64,000 nucleotides of DNA from Rhodobacteraceae bacterium SB2 (GCA_001642945.1 LGRT01000034.1:310001-374000), one strand, 5' to 3'. Counted from the first letter of the stretch, positions 47,930 to 57,075 are shown. The notes: a model not told the origin generated them from the letters alone. Program-made: numbers and translations.

Positions 47930-49300
47930 ATGACACGCTTATCTCACCCCATCTGTGCGCTTGGAGCCGATATGAGTAATGTCTTTCCGCGAAATATCGC
48001 CAGTCCGCCTCCCATTGCTGTTGCTGGGCAGGGCTGTTATTTATATGATGCACACGGAAAAAAATATTTTGATGGATCTGGCGGCGCGGCGGTATCCTGC
48101 CTTGGGCATAGCGATCCTGAAATTATTGACGCGCTAAAAACACAAGCAGAAACATTGGCCTTCGCGCATACGGGGTTTTTCACCAGTGCAACCGCAGAAC
48201 AACTTGCCAGCCTGCTCAGCACGCATGCTCCCGCCGGCCTTGAGAAAGTCTATTTCGTCTCGGGCGGCTCTGAGGCAGTGGAAGCCGCGATCAAACTGGC
48301 GCGGCAATTTCATGTTGAACATGGGCAGTCGCAGCGGCGCCACTTAATAGCCAGACGACAAAGTTATCACGGCAATACTTTGGGTGCATTGGCTGCTGGG
48401 GGCAATCAATGGCGGCGCGCGCAATTCGAACCAATCTTAGCGCCGGCCTCGCATATTGCACCCTGTTATGAATATGCTGAAAAGCGGCCGTCTGAAACGC
48501 CTATACAATATGCCCAGCGCACCGCACAAGAATTGGAAGATGAGATCTTGCGCCTAGGCCCTGACACAGTGATGGCCTTCATAGCCGAACCGGTTGTGGG
48601 GGCAACCATGGGCGCTGTGCCAGCCGTTGAAGGGTATTTCAAACTTATACGCGAAATCTGCGATCGCTATGGTGTTTTGCTGATTTTTGACGAGGTAATG
48701 TGTGGAATGGGGCGCACGGGCCACCTGTTTGCTTGCGAAGCAGATGGGGTTACCCCAGATATATTATGCATAGCGAAGGGCCTTGGGGCCGGTTATCAGC
48801 CAATCGGAGCAATGTTGTGCCACAAGAACATCTATGCGGTTCTGGAACAGGGTTCAAAATTGTTTCAACATGGGCATACGTATAACGCGCATCCTATGGC
48901 CTGCGCGGCTGGCTTGGCCGTGCTGAACGCGATTTTAGACCGCCACCTGCTGGTCAATGTGCAACGAAGCTCTGAGCTTTTATTTTCAGACTTACGCGCG
49001 CGTTTCGCGCAGCACCCTTTTATTGGCGATATCAGAGGCCGCGGCTTGTTTATTGGTCTTGAAATCGTGGAAGATAAAGGCCTGAAAAAGCCCTTTCATC
49101 CGAAACGCAATATTGCGGCGCAGCTGAAGGCAGATGCGTTTCAAAATGGACTAATTTGTTATCCAATGCGCGGCACCAGAGACGGAGAATTTGGCGATCA
49201 CCTCCTGCTTGCCCCCCCCTTTATTATGGACGATAGCAATATCACCGAACTGGCAGATCTGGTCGAAAGCGCGGTTTTGAAGATTGCAGAATCTGCCTAG
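47930..49300 (+). CDS. Class III aminotransferase (PLP-dependent)
   Basis: A 456-residue class III aminotransferase. PLP-binding and family motifs in order: GVYLYDxxG-like GCYLYDAHGKKYFDGSGG, FVSGGSEAVEAAIKLAR, IFDEVMCGMGRTG and the Schiff-base lysine in ILCIAKGLGAGYQPIGAM, then GHTYNAHPMACAA. Such enzymes use omega-amino acids or diamines as donors. The ATG at 47930 has AAAGAG upstream and is preferred over a TTG at 47903. A terminator follows. The natural donor is unknown. Confidence 0.93.
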   Translation: MTRLSHPICALGADMSNVFPRNIASPPPIAVAGQGCYLYDAHGKKYFDGSGGAAVSCLGHSDPEIIDALKTQAETLAFAHTGFFTSATAEQLASLLSTHAPAGLEKVYFVSGGSEAVEAAIKLARQFHVEHGQSQRRHLIARRQSYHGNTLGALAAGGNQWRRAQFEPILAPASHIAPCYEYAEKRPSETPIQYAQRTAQELEDEILRLGPDTVMAFIAEPVVGATMGAVPAVEGYFKLIREICDRYGVLLIFDEVMCGMGRTGHLFACEADGVTPDILCIAKGLGAGYQPIGAMLCHKNIYAVLEQGSKLFQHGHTYNAHPMACAAGLAVLNAILDRHLLVNVQRSSELLFSDLRARFAQHPFIGDIRGRGLFIGLEIVEDKGLKKPFHPKRNIAAQLKADAFQNGLICYPMRGTRDGEFGDHLLLAPPFIMDDSNITELADLVESAVLKIAESA

Positions 49301-49324
49301 AAAAATTTATTTGCGATCAGAGTG

Positions 49325-49350
49325 CCAGCGGTGCCGTGCGCTGGTTTTTT
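49325..49350 (+). terminator. Intrinsic terminator of the aminotransferase gene
   Basis: CCAGCG and CGCTGG form a 6-bp stem with an 8-base loop followed by six T residues, 24 bases after the stop codon. Confidence 0.75.
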
Positions 49351-49439
49351 ACTTAAGCTGTTCAGAGTAAATCTGGGCCAACAATCACCTTTTCGAAAGA
49401 TTGAGCTTCCAATACGTTGCCCTAGATAAGGGTCTAAGA

Positions 49440-49796
49440 ATGAACCAAACGAATGACGGAGCGCGATTGAGCTTGAAATCAGAAACGACAGACAGGCGCA
49501 ATTTGGTAGACGCATACCTGCAACTAACGAAAGAAGTTCTTCCCTCATTAGCTAAGAGTGGTGGGCAGGATTGGCCCGTTCGCCAGGATCACTGTTTCCA
49601 GCGCATCGTTTTGGACACTATTTGTGGCGGTGTGTGGTACGCATATCTAAACCGTCCTGCTTACAAAAACCTAACGCATGAACAAGCGCGACGCGCGGTC
49701 GATCTGTGCCGTGAGATCGCCGAGGGTCGCGCAGACCTTCAACAGCTGAATAACCAGTCGCTGATTTGGCGCGGCAAAAGCCGCGTGCGAACTTGA
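49440..49796 (+). CDS. Conserved hypothetical protein
   Basis: A 118-residue protein with no signal peptide or membrane segment. The central part reads QDHCFQRIVLDTICGGVWYA then HEQARRAVDLCREIAEG, and the C-terminal LNNQSLIWRGKSR looks basic. I recognise the general look of a widespread small protein family but have no function for it. It starts a plus-strand run of three genes with a 50-residue broken frame and a FolB-like protein. Confidence 0.6.
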   Translation: MNQTNDGARLSLKSETTDRRNLVDAYLQLTKEVLPSLAKSGGQDWPVRQDHCFQRIVLDTICGGVWYAYLNRPAYKNLTHEQARRAVDLCREIAEGRADLQQLNNQSLIWRGKSRVRT

Positions 49797-49820
49797 GCAG
49801 CCTTTTAAGAAGGTGTTTGA

Positions 49821-50019
49821 ATGCCAAAACGAACATCGCTACAGGATACAAAGCGAGTTGAGACTGCAGACGATCTCGACGACATGGTTCAGAACAAGCG
49901 TGGGGGGTGGCGTGCCGCGGCGGCAAAGGCACACCGCCGGCAATGTCGATATATAAAAACGAATGACGGATAAGCTCGTGCGCCTGGCTTATGACGGCGA
50001 GTACGAACCCAACGATTAA
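49821..50019 (+). pseudogene. Small basic protein, split by a frameshift
   Basis: The first frame (49821-49973) encodes 50 residues (MPKRTSLQDTKRVETADDLD at the start, with GGWRAAAAKAHRRQCRY). It ends at a TAA that overlaps a second frame starting at 49963, which reads MTDKLVRLAYDGEYEPND. The joined chain reads as one continuous small protein with a basic middle and acidic tail. The break may be a mutation, a sequencing error or programmed frameshifting. Confidence 0.45.
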
Positions 50020-50043
50020 TTTTGCATTAGTAAGAGTGAAAAA

Positions 50044-50436
50044 ATGAAAAGTATAATCGAACTCAAGAATTTGGAACTTAAACTATCTCTGGGAACATAC
50101 GGTCCAGATGATGTCGTTCCTGATGTTCACCTCCTACATCTCAAGCTTACAATTGATCCAAAGTTCGTTTTTATCGATACCGATTGCATGGACCATGTCT
50201 TCGATTACGATCCACTGATCGCCGAAATCGATCGTCTCGCGAGCGACGGGCATTATCATACGCAAGAGAGGCTGATGACAAGGATTACTGCAGCCTGCGC
50301 GGCGTATGAAGTGATCGAAGCCGTTGAAATCTACCTGAGCAAACGTCCGGTCCTGCGGGACAGCGGCGAACTTGGGGTGAGATTAAATGTCAAGGCTGAA
50401 GAGCTTGCAGAAGTCCGTTCATTGATGAAGGGCTAG
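50044..50436 (+). CDS. Dihydroneopterin aldolase-like protein (FolB fold)
   Basis: A 130-residue protein with the FolB/tunnelling-fold pattern: NLELKLSLGTYGPDDVVPDV at the start (a strand, then the loop after L-G-x-x-G), YDPLIAEIDRLASDGHYHTQ in the middle helix, and VEAVEIYLSKRPVLRDSGE at the end. FolB-type proteins cleave dihydroneopterin or epimerise pterins, and distant members modify other metabolites. The expected glutamate and lysine are partly visible. It may be a specialised pterin enzyme linked to the two preceding small genes. Confidence 0.75.
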   Translation: MKSIIELKNLELKLSLGTYGPDDVVPDVHLLHLKLTIDPKFVFIDTDCMDHVFDYDPLIAEIDRLASDGHYHTQERLMTRITAACAAYEVIEAVEIYLSKRPVLRDSGELGVRLNVKAEELAEVRSLMKG

Positions 50437-50463
50437 AAACAAGTAACCGGAAGTGAGCGGACG

Positions 50464-50640
50464 ATGTTTGATAAAATGAAACATCAGCGGCAGCAAAAAA
50501 ATACCACATCGCAGGATCAAACTGCTACCCTAAGGCAAAGATTAATAAAGGTACGGGCGAACGCTGCTTTTGTTCAGCGCCAAAAGCCAGAGCAGCCGGC
50601 TGGCGGGTGCCTAAATAACCGTATGACTAGATATTATTGA
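50464..50640 (+). CDS. Possible 58-residue hypothetical protein
   Basis: A 58-residue basic, glutamine-rich frame (MFDKMKHQRQQKNTTSQDQT at the start) that follows the FolB-like gene closely. A weak GGAAG lies upstream. It could be a real small protein or chance; no family resemblance. Confidence 0.3.
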   Translation: MFDKMKHQRQQKNTTSQDQTATLRQRLIKVRANAAFVQRQKPEQPAGGCLNNRMTRYY

Positions 50641-50740
50641 TTTTAATTTTACTGGTTATATCATTTCTAAAAGCTTCGATTACGACAAAAGATCAAACGC
50701 CCTTGGAAGTTTTTGTTAATTTAACAATAGGGAAGGCGGC

Positions 50741-51532
50741 ATGGAAAAGATGAACAATGTACTTGCAGAATTTATATGTACGAAAAAACCAAAGTTTGGC
50801 CATTATGTGGGTGAATTTGCGACGCCTGGCATAGGGCATCTGCTGGCTTCTGCAGGTTGCGACTTCGTCTTTTTTGATATGGAACATTCTGGATTTGGAT
50901 TTGAAACGTGCAAACAAGTGATACGCTATTTTGAGGCAGCCAAGATACCCCTCATCGCTCGCACCCCCACAAAAGACTATGACGGTATCGCACGCCTATG
51001 TGATGCAGGGGCAGAAGGGATTATGGCGCCAATGATCAGCAGTGCTGATGAAGCTGCTAAGATCGTAAGCTATATGAAATATCCACCATTTGGAAAAAGA
51101 GGTGTAGCCTTGGGCGCTGCGCATGATAATTTCAATTTAGGCACTGTCTCAGTTGAAAAGAGATTGAACGAAGCTAACGATCGTACAACTTTCTTTGCAA
51201 TGATTGAGACATCAGAAGGTTTAAACAACGTTGAAGAAATTGCTGCCACACCAGGTGTTGATTGTCTTTGGATTGGGCACTTTGATTTGTCAGCTTCTCT
51301 CGGTATTCCAGGCCAGTTTGAGCATCCTACTTACCTTGAGGCCGTTATGCATATTTGTGAAGCGACGAAGAAATACAATCGCTCTTTGGGACAACTCATC
51401 AATTCCATCCCAGAAGGGAAAACGGTTTTAGCCAAAGAATATGATTTCATTTGCTATGGAACCGATACATCCATCTACCAACGAGCTTTGCTTGAGGGAA
51501 TTTCTGCGCTGAGGAGCGCTGAAAAAAACTAA
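50741..51532 (+). CDS. HpcH/HpaI-type aldolase (class II)
   Basis: A 263-residue TIM-barrel aldolase resembling HpaI/2,4-dihydroxyheptenedioate aldolase. The conserved segments are FVFFDMEHSGF near residue 45, LIARTPTKDYDGIARLCDAG, GIMAPMISSADEAAKIVSY, then IETSEGLNNVEEIAATPGVD and LWIGHFDLSASLG, with the metal-binding E and D and the active-site histidine. A GGGAAGG site precedes the ATG. It lies 162 bases before an HIBADH-like dehydrogenase, suggesting a hydroxy-acid pathway. Confidence 0.9.
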   Translation: MEKMNNVLAEFICTKKPKFGHYVGEFATPGIGHLLASAGCDFVFFDMEHSGFGFETCKQVIRYFEAAKIPLIARTPTKDYDGIARLCDAGAEGIMAPMISSADEAAKIVSYMKYPPFGKRGVALGAAHDNFNLGTVSVEKRLNEANDRTTFFAMIETSEGLNNVEEIAATPGVDCLWIGHFDLSASLGIPGQFEHPTYLEAVMHICEATKKYNRSLGQLINSIPEGKTVLAKEYDFICYGTDTSIYQRALLEGISALRSAEKN

Positions 51533-51694
51533 TTTACTCAAGGTATTTAACCCACGCGGACACGGCTAAAATGTTAAGGGTTACAAGAGCATTATTGCAA
51601 GTGATCTTGAAAAGTTGATGTTTTATATGGATGATGAAATTCAAAAATCTTCGTGCGAAATTCAAATTCTTTTTAATAAATAAGGGCCTTTATA

Positions 51695-52564
51695 TTGAAA
51701 AAACGGCAAATAATAGGATTTATTGGAACGGGTATCATGGGAACGGGCATGGTACACAATCTTCTTTTAAATGAGTATGACGTAAACATTTTAGCCCATA
51801 AAAATAGAGCACCAATTGACCGGTTGGTCTCAAGCGGCGCAAAAGAACTATATTCCCTAAAGGATATTGCACGCCAGTCGGATATCGTAATTTTGTGCTT
51901 ACCCAATTCAGAGACCGTCAAGGTGGTTCTGACAAAAATCATTTCAGACCTAGAAAATGATACTTTGCTGATTGATTGCACCACGAACAGCGTAGAGGCG
52001 GTAAACCAGTTTCAGGCCCGCGCAGTTTCAGGTAGGATTAGATATGCAGAAGCACCCTTAACCGGCGGGCAGCTCCAAGCAGAAACCGCCGCGCTGGGCG
52101 CAATCGTGGGCTGTGCGCGCGAAGATTTTGAGGAAATCAAAACGGTTCTGGGCCCCTGCTGTCAAACGATTGAACGTTTTGGTGATATTGGGTCAGGCGC
52201 AAAAGCAAAATTAATATCTAATTTTTTAGCTCTTGGAACTGCCACACTTGTTGTCGAGGCTATGAAAGCAGCCCGCGATTGTGAGGTGGATTGGGAAAAA
52301 TTCTACAAATTAGCCTCTCAGGGGTCAGGCCATTCAATGAGCCTTGATCGTATTGCTCCCAAAGCGATAAACGGCGAGTACGATAGCTATGTTTTTAGCA
52401 TAGCAAACACATTGAAAGATCTTTCTTACATTCGCGATATTTTTGAAGCCGAGCAAGATTATGGAAAAATGGCTCAACTGTTGTTTGATATCTACCAGCA
52501 AAGTAACTCTGAAGGTAACGGCGAACACTTTTTAAGTAGTCGGCTTAAACCTCGCGATTTATAA
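51695..52564 (+). CDS. 3-hydroxyisobutyrate dehydrogenase-family oxidoreductase
   Basis: A 289-residue NAD(P)-dependent beta-hydroxy acid dehydrogenase. The Rossmann motif GFIGTGIMGTGM opens the protein, the hinge segment reads YAEAPLTGGQLQAE, and the catalytic lysine lies in GSGAKAKLISNFL. The start is a TTG at 51695 with AAGGGCC upstream; any later ATG would delete the nucleotide motif. It probably acts with the upstream aldolase on a tartronate- or hydroxy-acid-like intermediate. Confidence 0.9.
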   Translation: MKKRQIIGFIGTGIMGTGMVHNLLLNEYDVNILAHKNRAPIDRLVSSGAKELYSLKDIARQSDIVILCLPNSETVKVVLTKIISDLENDTLLIDCTTNSVEAVNQFQARAVSGRIRYAEAPLTGGQLQAETAALGAIVGCAREDFEEIKTVLGPCCQTIERFGDIGSGAKAKLISNFLALGTATLVVEAMKAARDCEVDWEKFYKLASQGSGHSMSLDRIAPKAINGEYDSYVFSIANTLKDLSYIRDIFEAEQDYGKMAQLLFDIYQQSNSEGNGEHFLSSRLKPRDL

Positions 52565-52754
52565 TTCTTGGACATGTAATTGAATTAAGTTTTTAATAAA
52601 ATCGGCTGGATGGTGCTTCTTACAACAAGCCACCGATCTCTTTTCGGGCAACCCTTGTGACTATAGTTAAAGATAATATCCAACCGGTTAGAACGGCACA
52701 TGCAATCCCAAACCAAACACCCTGCACGTCGTAACCTAGGTATGAAATAAAAAC

Positions 52755-53975
52755 TCAGATAAAAAAAGCCACACCAAATCCCTGTCGATAAATGCTAATC
52801 CACAATGTCCAGATGGCCTGTTTAAGCGCCTGCAATAACGAGTTTATTGCAAAAAGCATCATATAGAATGGGAATAAAAAGGCGTCGACGCGCAGATAGC
52901 TACTTGCAGCCTCGATTACGTCTGGATCACTGCTAAAGAGCGAAATCGCAAAAGGGCCACCAAATATCAAAAGAGGGGCAGCCACCGCCGTCATTACAAA
53001 ACCGGCAGTCCAGCAATACCTCAAAGCAGCGCGTACGCGATCAAATTTAAGGGCCCCAAAGTTCTGCCCAGCAATCGGCAGCAAAGCTCCGGTCATTCCG
53101 AGCACGGGAAGTAATAAAATCTGTTCTATACGCAACGCAATGCCATAGGCCGCGACTGCGTGCCCCCCAAATGCCTTCAACGCAAATTGGACAACGAAGC
53201 CTGACACGAACATGATCATCAGCGCAGAACTTGCTGGTAAAAGCAGAGCTAAGATTTGTTTAAAACTATCCTTTATCGGTCTAAAGGCTGAATGTTGAAC
53301 AGATTGCATGATTTTCAATTGAAAAATGCGCAGTGCGATATAGACCATGACGCCGGTTTGGCTGACAATTGTTGCAGCTGCGATGCCATTAAAGCCCATT
53401 CCTGACCAGATGGTGGGTAGACCAAACATGAACAGCGGATTGAGCCCTATATTGGCGACAAAAGCCACCATAAGCGCGCGTTGCATGCTGCGGCTATCCC
53501 CGTGTGCTTGTAAAATACCATTGCCACCATACGCGATTAAAAATCCGGGCAGTGCAAAAATTAGACATTCGAAATACCCCAAAGCGGCGTTTCGGTAAGA
53601 CCCCGGTTCGGATACCAATTCGATAAGCTTTGGGCCCAAAATCCAGCCGAGAACCATGGAAGTAACCGTGATTATAACGCTGAATGTAAGCCCCTGCGCA
53701 ATGAAGCGCTGCGTTTGTTGCTTATCCCCACTGCCTTTGGCGTTACTGACCAGCGCACTCAGGGCTGAACTTAGCCCAAATCCCAACGCCATCAGAATGA
53801 AAATTGCTTGATATCCGATGGCAAGCCCGGCTTGGGCATCTGTTGAAAGAAGCCCCGCATAGTAAACGTCTACGATATTATACAGCGTTGCAAAAAGCAT
53901 TCCAAAGGCTGCTGGCAATGCAAGAGCGCGAAAGTGCCGGGCCATTGGGCCATTAGTGAGGTTATCTTTTCCCAT
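52755..53975 (-). CDS. MATE family efflux transporter, truncated at the last helix
   Basis: A 406-residue multidrug exporter of the MATE family with 11 visible helices. It begins GPMARHFRALALPAAFGMLF and shows the usual two six-helix halves; the middle contains HGDSRSMQRALMVAFVANIGLN. An in-frame TGA at 52755-52757 stops it inside the last helix (GVAFFI then stop). The same frame runs on to a TAA at 52620 with YLGYDVQGVWFGIACAVLTG, which would give a normal 451-residue protein. Immediately upstream (9 bases) ends a decayed EamA gene. Confidence 0.85.
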   Translation of the reverse strand: MGKDNLTNGPMARHFRALALPAAFGMLFATLYNIVDVYYAGLLSTDAQAGLAIGYQAIFILMALGFGLSSALSALVSNAKGSGDKQQTQRFIAQGLTFSVIITVTSMVLGWILGPKLIELVSEPGSYRNAALGYFECLIFALPGFLIAYGGNGILQAHGDSRSMQRALMVAFVANIGLNPLFMFGLPTIWSGMGFNGIAAATIVSQTGVMVYIALRIFQLKIMQSVQHSAFRPIKDSFKQILALLLPASSALMIMFVSGFVVQFALKAFGGHAVAAYGIALRIEQILLLPVLGMTGALLPIAGQNFGALKFDRVRAALRYCWTAGFVMTAVAAPLLIFGGPFAISLFSSDPDVIEAASSYLRVDAFLFPFYMMLFAINSLLQALKQAIWTLWISIYRQGFGVAFFI

Positions 53976-53984
53976 AGGCTGACA

Positions 53985-54455
53985 TTACTTCCGGTCTGGA
54001 CGCTTAGCTAATAATTGTTCGCGCCAAATTATGTAAAGGCCAGAAAATGTGACCAAAGCAGAACCGAATAACATTGATTAGCTTGGGCGCTCTTCGGTCA
54101 CCAGAATGCCTGAAATCAGAAGAATAACAATGCGAGAATATCTTAATGGCATAATGGCTTAAATCTCCCCTATTCATAGGAAGGTAATAAGCAACAAATA
54201 ACCAACTGACCCGAAACCAACCATGCATGCAACCACCAACCAATTGAAATCAGCAGGAAGATACACCTCCTCATGTATATTAGTGCAAAAATTATAAGAA
54301 CCCGAATTAAGGCAAGCGGACGCGCAAATACTATAGTAATGGTAGCAGGGCTTGCTGTAGTAATACCCAGTGGCGTTAGTCAAGTGAGGAGGTCCCTCAA
54401 ACAAAAAGCCACCAAGGCAACAAGCGTCCAAACAATGGAATAGTCTAAGCCTTGT
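53985..54455 (-). pseudogene. Decayed EamA/DMT-family transporter
   Basis: On the minus strand, pieces of a drug/metabolite transporter are spread over several frames. The order is ALVAFCLRDLLT(stop)LTPLGITT, then FNWLVVACMVGFGSVGYLLL, and the C-terminal RYSRIVILLISGILVTEERP followed by SALVTFSGLYIIWREQLLAK. These are characteristic of the second EamA half. At least three shifts or stops separate them. The stop TAA lies at 53985-53987, nine bases before the MATE start, so the two exporters were probably an operon. Confidence 0.75.
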
Positions 54456-54639
54456 TCTTCTGATTGATGAACCAATAAAACTCCTTGTCCGTCGTCATAT
54501 AAAATGGGACGTCATATCTTTAATATCACTTCAGATGATGCCCGCGAAACACGATACCCCATCCGTGCGAGGGCTCCGTTTGATATAAACAATACACCAA
54601 AGTTGGAAAATATTATAACTGCTTGGACCAAAACCTCGA

Positions 54640-55060
54640 AAGAGTTGGCAAAGGTCACTTCTCACACAAAATCACCTTGTGACAGCAAGGCAGCGAACAA
54701 TTCGAGAAGATATTTAAAACTTCCGGCGATAGAACAGAGCAAACGCTGGCGCAACATTGGAATAAGGCTTAAGAAAAGATTATTCGGCTTAGTGATGATG
54801 GCTTCATACCAGACGCTAATCCTTTCAAAGACAAAGGCGAATTGGCAAAATCATTTGGATCGGTCAGTCACAGAAATTTGCTAGGAATTGCACTGAATCA
54901 AAAGGGTGAAATTTGGGGTCACGAAATGGGGCCTAAGAATGGCGATGAACTTAATTCAATCCTTTATAGAGCGCACTATGGGTAGCCAATAGTGTCGGAA
55001 GGCATTCATTACAATGTTGCAGTTGTCTCAGCGCACGATACCGTATTCCAACGTTCACGC
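54640..55060 (+). pseudogene. Decayed PQQ-dependent aldose sugar dehydrogenase
   Basis: Plus-strand pieces match the middle of soluble PQQ sugar dehydrogenases (YliI/Gdh). FKTSGDRTEQTLAQHWNKA and EKIIRLSDDGFIPDANPF are separated by a stop, followed by the signature FGSVSHRNLLGIALNQKG, then WGHEMGPKNGDELNSILYRA and YG(stop)PIVSEGIHYN, where family members have YGWP (tryptophan codon TGG changed to TAG). The frame breaks upstream, and only a fraction of the roughly 370-residue protein remains. Confidence 0.75.
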
Positions 55061-55066
55061 CTCGCA

Positions 55067-55130
55067 CACACCCTCTGTACCAATTTTATATACTTCCGCT
55101 AGGCCAGTAGGGTGAGCTGAGGGTTTGGTG
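55067..55130 (+). repeat. Imperfect direct repeat, copy A
   Basis: Begins CACACCCTCTGT and continues with a TTTATATA block, CCAGT and GGTGAG. The same order is repeated at 56609. The two copies flank the secreted-protein/LemA pair. Similar elements were not seen elsewhere in the window. Confidence 0.5.
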
Positions 55131-55161
55131 ATTAGGTTTTTAGGTATGTCTGATATTGGTT

Positions 55162-55506
55162 TTAGTTAACTATTTCGCATGAAGTTTTCGAAAATAAATT
55201 AAAATACTTAATCCAATTTCTTTGTTTGTGACCCGTTTTTAAGGTGGCTCCATAATTTCTACTCGGTTCATCTGTTACAAAACCGAGCAGCGGAAGATAA
55301 GTTTCAAACGTTTGATCTTTACGCCTATCAGAGCTTATCGTTACTTTCGCAATCGGAGTTGAACCGAGGATTGTGGGACCAGAACCTGTGCAATTTATCA
55401 CGACTTCTTCGTCAGAATAGCTCCACCTACAAAAGCACTTCAGGTCCTTATCATGGGCTAAAACGCCGCAAGGTATCAATAACAAAAACAACCAACAAAG
55501 ACGCAT
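55162..55506 (-). CDS. Small secreted cysteine-containing protein
   Basis: A 114-residue protein with a clear signal peptide (MRLCWLFLLLIPCGVLA). The mature part has a CFC motif, two later cysteines (VINCTGSG, KTSCEIVN) and alternating strands, suggesting a disulfide-stabilised beta-rich periplasmic protein. AAGGT is upstream. Family unknown. Confidence 0.65.
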   Translation of the reverse strand: MRLCWLFLLLIPCGVLAHDKDLKCFCRWSYSDEEVVINCTGSGPTILGSTPIAKVTISSDRRKDQTFETYLPLLGFVTDEPSRNYGATLKTGHKQRNWIKYFNLFSKTSCEIVN

Positions 55507-55815
55507 AAAATTACCTTAAAAGTTGCTTTATACTGCACAAAGTAGCATTTTTTGAGACATGAAAAAATTGAAAACCCAATTCCTGACTGAACATAATGAC
55601 ACAGTGGGCACAAATTTCTAATAAGTAAATAATTAGCTTCAAAATTTTCTACTGAAATCCGAAAGATGAATGTGATGGAATATATAAAATTTATTTTACA
55701 AACCGCTTTATTGAACAAATATATGAGGCCTGAACGCTAGTTAAATTTCTTTGATGTCTTTTTAGCCGTATCGGTAGCAGGCCTGCGAAACTCGATGGAT
55801 GAAATTACGTTCAAA

Positions 55816-56379
55816 TTAAACGGCATTCGTTTGCTCTATAAATTCATCGTCACCTTCAAAAAGGCTGGCTTCGCTTAGATCGTACCAACTGGCAATGATT
55901 ATTTGGGGAAAACACTTTATAGACGTATTATGATCCACAACGAGGCTGTTATACGCTCTTCGAGCTCGTTGGAGCCCATATTCAATTTGAGATATCTCTT
56001 GTTTAAGTCTACTGAATTTCTCATCGTGATTTACTTCGTCATTATTTGTCGCTTCGGCAATGACGTTTCGAAGCGCTAAAGAAACCTTACTTTCCTGTAT
56101 CGATCTCTGCCCGATGGCAGCTGACGGTTCGATGTTATCAAGGTTTGTAAGTTTTGTCAGCGCGTCAAGTTCTTCCAGCGGATAGCGTTTAAGTATTGTC
56201 GTTAATGCTGTGATTAAATTTAAGCGTCGCTTCAAATGCCCGTCTAGTACTGTCCAATTTGCTTTGATAGCTTCATTTCTTGTGATCAGACTATTATATA
56301 TGGAGATCATGAAAACCCCCAATAGTACGAGCAAAGAAATGAAAACTCCCGTAAGAAGAGGAGCATACATGTCCGACAT
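55816..56379 (-). CDS. LemA family protein
   Basis: A 187-residue LemA-like protein. It has an N-terminal membrane helix (LLTGVFISLLVLLGVFMISIY), followed by the conserved YNSLITRNEAIKANWTVLDG, and LKRRLNLITALTTILKRY. The ARRAYNSLVVDHNTSIKCFP stretch near residue 145 is the second LemA signature. Members are helical cell-envelope proteins of poorly known function. The N-terminal anchor is intact, and length is near the family average. Confidence 0.85.
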   Translation of the reverse strand: MSDMYAPLLTGVFISLLVLLGVFMISIYNSLITRNEAIKANWTVLDGHLKRRLNLITALTTILKRYPLEELDALTKLTNLDNIEPSAAIGQRSIQESKVSLALRNVIAEATNNDEVNHDEKFSRLKQEISQIEYGLQRARRAYNSLVVDHNTSIKCFPQIIIASWYDLSEASLFEGDDEFIEQTNAV

Positions 56380-56608
56380 TTTTTATTCTCTCTCAAAGCG
56401 GTCGAGATCTATTACACGAATAGAACGTCGCACCGTAACACAATTTTTCTTTCTTTGTAAAAAGTGTTCCTAAACGCGCTCTAAATTTTTATGGCCTCTT
56501 TCTCATAATTCAATACATTACACTGAGTTAATTACGTTAAGAGTAAACGCCCAAATACTTTACACCGGTTACACAAGGTTCAGTGAACAGTCTTTTGTCC
56601 TGCTTGGC

Positions 56609-56672
56609 CACACCCTCTGTGACCTTTATATATATTTGGGTTTCGCCAGTCAGGTGAGATGTAGGTTTATTA
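56609..56672 (+). repeat. Imperfect direct repeat, copy B
   Basis: Begins CACACCCTCTGT like the copy at 55067 and continues with TATATA, CGCCAGT and CAGGTGAGATG. Together they bracket about 1.5 kb containing two genes on the minus strand. Confidence 0.5.
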
Positions 56673-57075
56673 ACCAATATTTTTTGCTGATTTATAAGGC
56701 TTCATCGAAAACGTCTAAGTAATGTATGTAGGCTAGCTTACATGCACCTTGTTCTTATACTTTCCAGTCTAGGTAATGATCTACTTAGGGGTACGAAAGA
56801 AAAAACCGAGAGCGCTTTTGAGTGGTAGCCGCAGTGAAAGTGGAAATCTCACATACGGCATAAATGCAAATTCAATAATCTCTGGGCTGGTTTTGAAATA
56901 GCGGGATGAAATTCGGTTAGGCATAGCCAAATTACTAATTATAGAACCCATTGCGGGCAAAACAGTTTATTCTGACAGGACTAAATTACACATTCAGGCC
57001 GACGGTTGTTGAATGAGTACGAACAAGCTGGTGCAGTTAAACCAGGCTGCACAACAACATCTGTTCAGCGGAGCG
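56673..57075. other. Non-coding stretch
   Basis: About 400 bases with no supportable gene; low similarity to anything in the window apart from the preceding repeat. Confidence 0.4.
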
